DNA of 21,305 nt from assembly GCA_004524425.1 (NCBI GenBank), contig SDNN01000029.1, positions 1 through 21,305 of the forward strand. Reading direction: 5' to 3'. Origin of the DNA: Promethearchaeota archaeon (lineage in GTDB: Archaea; Asgardarchaeota; Lokiarchaeia; Sigynarchaeales; SOKP01). The notes under the pieces were generated by a model, which saw only the letters and a list, made by a program, of their open reading frames with translations, did not search any database and was not told where the DNA came from. Each line of letters starts with the position of its first letter. Position 1 is the first letter of the stretch. Made by a program: the position numbers and the translations under genes. Positions 1-8,021 of the stretch are shown here, one piece after another.

Positions 1-26
1 AAAAAAAAAAGAAGGTGCATGACATA

Positions 27-644
27 ATGGAAGTGTTAGATTTAAACCCTGTAAAAGATAAGAAAATTGTTGCATATATCTTTTCTAAGGAAGACAGTAA
101 GAATTTTCAAGATATCAATATAGCTGAATTGAAGAAGTTTCTAAAAGAAAAAGACATTAAATTCATTACTGTTGATTTTGATGTAGACATGAAAGAGTTT
201 AGTAAGACTTCATTCGCAGAAGCCTTAAATAATATAAAAATTCCTTATTATCAAGTTGATATTCCTGAATATGCCATAGCTTATATTTATCAGGAAATAA
301 TTGAAAAAGAAGATCTCATCATTGAATTGACAAGGGAGTATCAATCATTAGAAGACAGAGATTCCTATAAAGGCCAAAGTCTCAAAAATTGGATCGACAT
401 GGTCAACTTGGAGATTGAGGAAAAAGAAATATTCTTGAGCTTAAAACTAAGGCCCATGTGGATTGTCAAAAAAATGTTAGACTTAGCTAGAGGTTATAAA
501 GATAAAGTGGTCGCGTTTGTCCATTTTGTTCAGAAAGATATATGCGAAGATATATGTGTTCAAGTGGTTGATCAACTAAGAGATGTGAACGTGAATGTTG
601 TTCAATACACTAAAAAACACACAATTAAAAATATAGTATTTTAA
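27..644 (+). CDS. Unknown protein, paralog of the next gene
   Basis: I do not recognise this 205-residue protein. It is soluble, with no signal peptide or membrane segment, and alternates predicted beta and alpha elements. It is a divergent paralog of the gene at 668-1396: both open with a V-L-[DE]-L-x-P-x-K motif, both have a central I-P-[YF] segment followed by a long helix, and both end with a [LD]-L-A-[RK] helix leading into a hydrophobic strand (VVAFVHF here, LKGLFICDL in the partner). A GTG at 15 would also open the frame, but the ATG at 27 has a GAAGGTG ribosome binding site about nine bases upstream and aligns with the paralog's start, so I prefer it. The gene lies 23 bp upstream of its paralog and is probably co-transcribed with it. 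Function is unknown. Confidence 0.75.
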   Translation: MEVLDLNPVKDKKIVAYIFSKEDSKNFQDINIAELKKFLKEKDIKFITVDFDVDMKEFSKTSFAEALNNIKIPYYQVDIPEYAIAYIYQEIIEKEDLIIELTREYQSLEDRDSYKGQSLKNWIDMVNLEIEEKEIFLSLKLRPMWIVKKMLDLARGYKDKVVAFVHFVQKDICEDICVQVVDQLRDVNVNVVQYTKKHTIKNIVF

Positions 645-667
645 TTAAAGCAGGAGGTAGAAAAAAA

Positions 668-1396
668 ATGCCAGAAGTTTTAGAATTGAAGCCACTCAAG
701 GAAAAGCACTTAAAGCTCATCATGGTGGAGAGTGAATTTCCCATTGATTGGTGGTTTGAAGCTCCAAAGGAAGTTAGAGAAGACATTATTTGGAATCTAC
801 ATCTGATCTCAAAGGAATATTTAGATCTCATTGAAGGGCTAATTGAGAAATATCAACCCGATTTCGCTTTAGAAGAAAGAGGAATGAAAGACGACATTTT
901 AAATTCAAAAGATCCTTTGGTAAATTTATTCAAGGAAAAGAAGATCCCTTTCAGGCTAGCAGATATTTCCGAAAATGCCAGTGATTACTTGTCAACTGCT
1001 TTAGATGAACATAGAGAAAGCATCAAAAAGCTTGAAATGAGAATCAGAGAGATCATGGTAAAAGAGGGAAAAATACCGGAAAACGATGAGCAATTTCAAC
1101 AATTATATCTATGGAAGGAATACCTGAAGAGAGATTTTGATGAACAAGAAGATGAAGTCCGATATAAAGTAAGGGAAGCATGGATGATGATGAACGTACT
1201 CAATTTAGCCAAGGAGATAGATGGGAAAAAGTTAAAGGGTTTATTTATCTGTGATTTACGACATTTCAATGGACTTGACAAATTGGCCGGAGATTTAGGC
1301 GTGGAGACTGAACAAATAAAAATCAAGAAATCGATAAAAGAAGTGGAGAGGGAAATAGAAGAGGAAGTTGAAGTTGAGATCCCAGAAAAAGAATAA
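668..1396 (+). CDS. Unknown protein, paralog of the preceding gene, acidic C-terminal tail
   Basis: This 242-residue protein is probably cytosolic and I cannot name its family. It shares its N-terminal motif (EVLELKPLK) and C-terminal architecture with the preceding gene, and adds a central segment LIEKYQPDFALEERGMKDD that faintly recalls the strand-plus-acidic-loop of TraB/PrgY-type domains. A second strand followed by RHFNGLDKL near residue 210 adds to that impression, but the resemblance is too weak for assignment. The last 20 residues are strongly acidic (EEEVEVEIPEKE). The ATG at 668 follows a strong GGAGGT site at 653-658. The next gene, an mtdB homolog, begins 67 bp downstream across a T-rich stretch, so a functional link to C1 metabolism is possible but rests only on position. 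Confidence 0.75.
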   Translation: MPEVLELKPLKEKHLKLIMVESEFPIDWWFEAPKEVREDIIWNLHLISKEYLDLIEGLIEKYQPDFALEERGMKDDILNSKDPLVNLFKEKKIPFRLADISENASDYLSTALDEHRESIKKLEMRIREIMVKEGKIPENDEQFQQLYLWKEYLKRDFDEQEDEVRYKVREAWMMMNVLNLAKEIDGKKLKGLFICDLRHFNGLDKLAGDLGVETEQIKIKKSIKEVEREIEEEVEVEIPEKE

Positions 1397-1397
1397 A

Positions 1398-1413
1398 TTT
1401 TTTTTCAATTTTT
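1398..1413 (+). terminator. T-run terminator candidate
   Basis: Eight consecutive T residues start two bases after the stop codon of the preceding gene and are followed by a second T5 run. Archaeal RNA polymerase terminates at such T tracts. It may be leaky, because the next gene is on the same strand 67 bp on. Confidence 0.4.
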
Positions 1414-1463
1414 AAAAAATTCATTAAAATTAATAAAGTAAGGTTAAAGGAGTTGAGAAAATA

Positions 1464-2450
1464 ATGGAAAGAAGTGAAGTGGAAAAAATACTGGGAAGAA
1501 AGACGGTACTTGAGTTGGTCCCAATTAAAATAAAAAAGGTAGATAAATCAGATAAGATATGCTACTTCTTTGATACTGATGATAACGCATCTCCTTTTGA
1601 TATAAACATGGCATATGATGCTGGCTTTGATATAGTAGTTCCAATTAGTAGAATGACTTCTGAACAGGTTCCAAAGCTCGTTCAGGATGCCATTTTCTCT
1701 CGTAAACCCGGTGCGCCTACTACTTTTTTTATTGGTGGCTCTGATGTAAAAGAGGGAGAAAAAATAGCAAAAAAGGTTGTTAAATCGTTAGTTCCCCCTT
1801 TTGAATGCCCAGTTATTATTGATCCCAGAGGTTCTCACACTACAGCCTCTGCTGTTGTAGCAATGACCATTGATATTGCTAAAAGAAAGCATGGCTTTAA
1901 AGATCTTAAAGATAAAAAGGTAGTGATTTTTGGAGCAGGACCTGTGGGAAGAATTGCTGCGATTTTAGCAGCAAGGATTCAATGCAAAACCTTCATTGTA
2001 GAAACTTGGGATAAATCTAGTCAAGAGTTTGTTCAAAAATTAGCTGGGGAACTCACGCAAGAAGCAGGAGAAAATGCCACGAAGATTACGGGAGTGTTTG
2101 CTCCAGAACTTGATCAAAGGTTTAAAGTGGCAAACGATGCCGACATCATTTGGTCTTTAGCTGCAGCTGGGATTGAAATTTTACCAGAGGAGTACATGAA
2201 AAAACTTGAAGGCAAGAAAATTGTAGTGGATATTAATCTGGTACCTCCATATGGAATTGAAGGGATAAAACCGAAACATAAAAATGATGAAATTTATCCT
2301 GGAATCTTTGGAATTGGAGCCTTAGCCTTAGGCAGGCTAAAATCAAATTCTGAAGGGGAAATTTTAAAAGAAGCAGCTAATACCAAAGGTTCGAAAATAT
2401 TTGATTATAATTATGCTTTTGAAGTAGCTCAAAAATTATTATCTAAATAA
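1464..2450 (+). CDS. mtdB: NAD(P)-dependent methylene-tetrahydromethanopterin dehydrogenase, MtdB-like
   Basis: This enzyme oxidises methylene-tetrahydromethanopterin to methenyl-H4MPT with NAD(P)+ (or the reverse), a step of the archaeal methyl branch of the Wood-Ljungdahl pathway, in the cytosol. The evidence is a family-typical N-terminal half: FDTDDNASPFD around residues 36-46, FDIVVPISRMT around 55-65, AIFSR and FIGG around 76-92, and the DPRGSHTTA pterin-side motif at 120-128. A Rossmann nucleotide site GAGPVG lies at 157-162, followed by an acidic residue at the end of the next strand. Known MtdA/MtdB proteins start close to the FDTD strand, so about 30 residues here are an extra N-terminal extension carrying VLELVPIKIKK (15-25), which resembles the start of both upstream proteins. 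The ATG at 1464 follows AAAGGAG at 1446-1452. MtdA-like activity on tetrahydrofolate is the main alternative. Confidence 0.85.
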   Translation: MERSEVEKILGRKTVLELVPIKIKKVDKSDKICYFFDTDDNASPFDINMAYDAGFDIVVPISRMTSEQVPKLVQDAIFSRKPGAPTTFFIGGSDVKEGEKIAKKVVKSLVPPFECPVIIDPRGSHTTASAVVAMTIDIAKRKHGFKDLKDKKVVIFGAGPVGRIAAILAARIQCKTFIVETWDKSSQEFVQKLAGELTQEAGENATKITGVFAPELDQRFKVANDADIIWSLAAAGIEILPEEYMKKLEGKKIVVDINLVPPYGIEGIKPKHKNDEIYPGIFGIGALALGRLKSNSEGEILKEAANTKGSKIFDYNYAFEVAQKLLSK

Positions 2451-2465
2451 TTTTTTTTTTATTTT
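2451..2465 (+). terminator. T-run terminator downstream of mtdB
   Basis: Ten T residues begin directly after the mtdB stop codon, then A and four more T residues. This is a typical archaeal intrinsic termination tract and separates mtdB from cdc48. Confidence 0.55.
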
Positions 2466-2536
2466 AGAGAAAAGAATTTTTGATTAAGTGTATCCATTTT
2501 TATATTTATTCCTATAATATATAAGGTGATGATTGA

Positions 2537-4819
<2,283 letters not shown>

Positions 4820-4859
4820 TCATTTTTTAAATTAAAAAGGTTCACCTAATTTATGCATA

Positions 4860-5921
4860 CTAAATTTTTTTTTCTTTTTCTAAGAGAGTGTTATTGTCGA
4901 TTTTTTCTGATAAGTAAACTTCCTCACTTGCTCCTTCTATGTTTATATGAAGATAATCTTCTGAAAAGGGAATAACGGGCATGGTAAAAATGATGTCTTC
5001 TTGAGGATACCACGTGTCTATTTCCTGATCAAATATTTCTTTTTCAAGGTAATCTTTAACATATGTAATTTTCACACAAACGTGTTCTATCTCACCTTTT
5101 GTATTATTTTTAATCAGAATTTCTAATTCATTCTTAGAGGTTAAAGCAGTAATCTTAGAAATAACAAAATTGCTCTTAGTAATGAAATTCATTTTAAGGC
5201 TCTCACTAGATTTTAATCCCTTTTCTTCCAAGGATTGCCTTTTTTCATCAAGAATAGTTAGAACATCTATGCCTTTTAAGGAAAGAAAAGAGAGAGCTTT
5301 CTGTTTTTTAAGTGAATTTGGATCTGAATGCTTAATTACTGATGAGAAGTATTCCCTACAGTACTCTTGAATCGAAGTTTGCACGTCTTTCTTTATTTTT
5401 TCTCCTTGCTTAATCTTACTTTTTGATTCGAGACTAATCAAATTCAGGTTTATGGCCTTAAATCTTAAAATCTCAGATTCCAAGACTTTATATAATGAAT
5501 TTTTATATTGAAAATATATTTTATTGACTAGGAAATCAATTAAATCATCACCAAATACGTGCATCTCAGTCGGTAATGCGACAAGTATCACCAATTCTTC
5601 AGTACTTTTTGATTTGAAGTAAGGCATTTCCTCGGAGGTCTTTGATGGAATAATAAATTTCTTCGCAAAATATATTTTATTGCCATATTCTAAGTCCACA
5701 TTATCAGAAAAGGAGTTATTATTTAAATTCAAGAACCATATACTATGGTACTTGATTACATTCATTGTCTCAATTTTATTTTTAATAGCCTCATCTGAAC
5801 AAAATAATATGGGTATTTTACCTTGCTCTTTATCAGAATATAATAGACATATCTCACATAATCTTTGAATGTTCTTATCTTCTTCATTTTGAGTTTTATT
5901 CGGCATGTTGTCTTGTTCCAT
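4860..5921 (-). CDS. Unknown two-domain protein, last gene of the hydrogenase operon
   Basis: I cannot name this 353-residue soluble protein. Three parts can be seen. Residues 15-160 look like an alpha/beta domain, with hydrophobic strands such as IPILFCS, HSIWFLNL, KIYFAKKFI and LVILVALP followed by a helix. Residues 160-240 are helical and rich in Lys and Glu. Residues 245-345 are beta-rich (ELEILIKNN, HVCVKITYV, YLHINIEG) and could be an immunoglobulin-like sandwich. The first part might be a longin- or roadblock-like signalling domain, but that is speculation. It starts 35 bp after the hydrogenase large subunit on the same strand, so it is likely co-transcribed and may be an adaptor or output partner. 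The ATG at 5921 lacks a clear ribosome binding site, and an ATG at 5906 is also possible. It converges on cdc48, leaving a 40-bp gap. Confidence 0.75.
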   Translation of the reverse strand: MEQDNMPNKTQNEEDKNIQRLCEICLLYSDKEQGKIPILFCSDEAIKNKIETMNVIKYHSIWFLNLNNNSFSDNVDLEYGNKIYFAKKFIIPSKTSEEMPYFKSKSTEELVILVALPTEMHVFGDDLIDFLVNKIYFQYKNSLYKVLESEILRFKAINLNLISLESKSKIKQGEKIKKDVQTSIQEYCREYFSSVIKHSDPNSLKKQKALSFLSLKGIDVLTILDEKRQSLEEKGLKSSESLKMNFITKSNFVISKITALTSKNELEILIKNNTKGEIEHVCVKITYVKDYLEKEIFDQEIDTWYPQEDIIFTMPVIPFSEDYLHINIEGASEEVYLSEKIDNNTLLEKEKKI

Positions 5922-5956
5922 CAGTTTTTTCTCTCACTCTTTTCTATAATTCACTA

Positions 5957-7258
5957 TTAATGCGTAGCACAGGATACACAGGGATCAAAAGCTCTAATAA
6001 CCATTTGAATTTCCCGCTTGACGTAATTGATATCGTTTTTTTCATATAACTTTCGAGCATAATTCGTCATCATCGTATTAATGATCGGAAGATTTATTTC
6101 CGTAGCTACAAATAACTTGACTCTGGCTATTGAATCGTCTTTATCCAGAGAATAGTGGTGTAACAAGGTACCTCTTGGTGCTTCAACTAAGCCTATTCCC
6201 TCTGTATTTTTTATAGATGTCGCAGACTGAAGTTTAATTCTTTTATCCAATACAGGATCGTCTAAAATCTCTAAGCTCCTACAAGTTTCTACATATGCCT
6301 CAATTAATTGAAGGAAATTGTTAAATAACAGGTTATTATTCCATTCTTTTCCAAAATTACTCAAATAATTCCTGACTTCATCCACATCATATTTTTTGGT
6401 AACATGAAAACGGGAGAGAGCTCCTACTAAAACATTTTTGTTTTTAAAAAACGTGATTCCTCGTAAATCTTGTTCTCTATCAAAATATTCTGAATACTCT
6501 TGTTGGGAAAAATTGATTAGATTACTATCACTTTGTTTAACTGCTAACCTTCCCGTATATCTATCGTAAATAGTATCATCTTGGAGCCCTAAGAAGGTGG
6601 GATCGGGGAGCTCAAAACCTTTTGGAGGCGATAATTCGGAAAACATTTTAATAGTTCTCTCGATAATCCATTCTAGATTTTCTTGTGCTTTTTGGAGATA
6701 TTTTTGTGCAATAGTGATACTTTTGCGAGAAGGACTATAGATTACTCCACCAGGAATAGAACTAATTGAATGTACATTACGCTTACCAAATATTTCATCT
6801 ATTTCATTTCCAATTTTAATCAGTTCGTAAAATTTTGATGTTAATTGAGCATTGTAATTTAATAATTCATAAAATGTGGGTATTTCTTTCTTAAATTTGA
6901 AAATTTTTAATAAATCAGGAAAGGACTGAAAGAAAAGATGCATGCTGTGTGATTTAATTAACTCCCCGGTCATCATTAATCGCCTTAAAAAAATCGATTG
7001 TTCAGGTGGTTCTATTCCGAACAATGATTCAATAGCTTTACAACTGGCAATGGATTGAGAAGCATGACATAAACCACAAATTCGTGAGGAGATTTTGGGA
7101 ATGTCAAATAATTGTTTTCTGATCAAAATGTTTTCAAAACCTCTATAAATGTCTAATTCAAAATCGGCATATGAAATGTCTTCATTTTGATTCTCTAAAA
7201 GAATGCCCACTTGTCCATGACCCTCAATTCTGGTACAGACATCAACGATTTTTTTCAA
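5957..7258 (-). CDS. mvhA: [NiFe]-hydrogenase large subunit, Mvh-like (group 3 type)
   Basis: Catalytic subunit of a cytosolic [NiFe]-hydrogenase, which would split or sense H2 at a Ni-Fe site. The N-terminal TRIEGHG motif (9-15) and the conserved EAPRG segment near residue 359 are present. The L1 motif reads RICGLCHASQ at 59-68, giving cysteine ligands C61 and C64, but Gln68 occupies the position of the normally conserved His. The L2 motif DPCVSCATH is at 425-433 and the stop codon follows the terminal His directly. There is therefore no C-terminal extension to be removed by a maturation protease. Start is TTG at 7258 behind GAGGTGGGAG, overlapping the end of the small-subunit gene by 17 bp, so translation is likely coupled. 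With 433 residues it has the usual Mvh/Frh length. Family assignment is firm. Whether it is catalytic or sensory is open. Confidence 0.93.
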   Translation of the reverse strand: MKKIVDVCTRIEGHGQVGILLENQNEDISYADFELDIYRGFENILIRKQLFDIPKISSRICGLCHASQSIASCKAIESLFGIEPPEQSIFLRRLMMTGELIKSHSMHLFFQSFPDLLKIFKFKKEIPTFYELLNYNAQLTSKFYELIKIGNEIDEIFGKRNVHSISSIPGGVIYSPSRKSITIAQKYLQKAQENLEWIIERTIKMFSELSPPKGFELPDPTFLGLQDDTIYDRYTGRLAVKQSDSNLINFSQQEYSEYFDREQDLRGITFFKNKNVLVGALSRFHVTKKYDVDEVRNYLSNFGKEWNNNLLFNNFLQLIEAYVETCRSLEILDDPVLDKRIKLQSATSIKNTEGIGLVEAPRGTLLHHYSLDKDDSIARVKLFVATEINLPIINTMMTNYARKLYEKNDINYVKREIQMVIRAFDPCVSCATH

Positions 7259-8021
7259 GGTTCTCCCACCTCATTTTCGGTTTTGAAAATCTATAAAAGA
7301 TTTCTTTATAACTTTTAAATTCTTCAGTAATCGTAAACAAACTCAATAAATTCACTATATTAGACGTGTAATCTTTGGTAACTGGACCCATGCAGCCTTC
7401 ACATGGCAGTCCTTGTTTAATGCATTTATGTTCACATCCATCTCTAATAATTGGTCCGAGACAAAGTATGCCTCTCTTTAGGAAACATTTCGAATTTTCT
7501 TCTGGAGTTTCTGTTTCTCCCGCATTTGGAATAAAAGTTCTAATTTCAGTTTGAAAATCAAAGTCCATATCTCCTCTGAGAGGACATTCAATACACATGC
7601 TTTTTCCAGGTAATTCTATTTTCTTGTTCTCAATGAGTTTAATCAATGAATTTCCTAGTAGATTCGGGGGCGGAGGGCAACCTGGAAGGCATCCTTCAAT
7701 TTCAATAAAATCACTTAAAGGCTTGGCATTTTTTTTATTTGAAAGACTTAAAATGCCCCCAAATGCGGCGCAAGTTCCCAGAGCATAAATTTTTTTGCTG
7801 TTTTTTCTAATCTTTTTTACCATTTCTACTTGAGAGTCTTCTGAGATACATCCTTCGATTAATGCAATATCACAGGGCTCTATATTTTGAACGTCCATTA
7901 CAAAAGGAAAGAAAGTTAATTCTACTCTTTCAAGAAATTGTGGAAAAAAATCTAATGAAATCAGAGTCGATATGCAGCCACTACACCCGGTTAAGGAATA
8001 AATCAAGAACTTAGGTTTCAA
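7242..8021 (-). CDS. mvhG: [NiFe]-hydrogenase small subunit, MvhG-like iron-sulfur protein
   Basis: Electron-transfer subunit that carries electrons between the Ni-Fe site and the MvhD/HdrA partner. The 259-residue protein starts with the proximal-cluster motif TGCSGC (C13, C16), followed by GTCAAFGG (C84) and GCLPGCPPPP (C111, C115). The C-terminal half has eight more cysteines (143, 146, 179, 187, 196, 200, 207, 210), enough for two further [4Fe-4S] clusters as expected for group 3 small subunits. There is no twin-arginine signal, so it is cytosolic. I take the TTG at 8021 as the start because a strong GGAGGAG lies seven bases upstream. This overlaps the end of the HdrA fusion gene by 11 bp. 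Both overlaps imply fixed stoichiometry with the neighbouring subunits. Confidence 0.92.
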   Translation of the reverse strand: MKPKFLIYSLTGCSGCISTLISLDFFPQFLERVELTFFPFVMDVQNIEPCDIALIEGCISEDSQVEMVKKIRKNSKKIYALGTCAAFGGILSLSNKKNAKPLSDFIEIEGCLPGCPPPPNLLGNSLIKLIENKKIELPGKSMCIECPLRGDMDFDFQTEIRTFIPNAGETETPEENSKCFLKRGILCLGPIIRDGCEHKCIKQGLPCEGCMGPVTKDYTSNIVNLLSLFTITEEFKSYKEIFYRFSKPKMRWENLEKNR

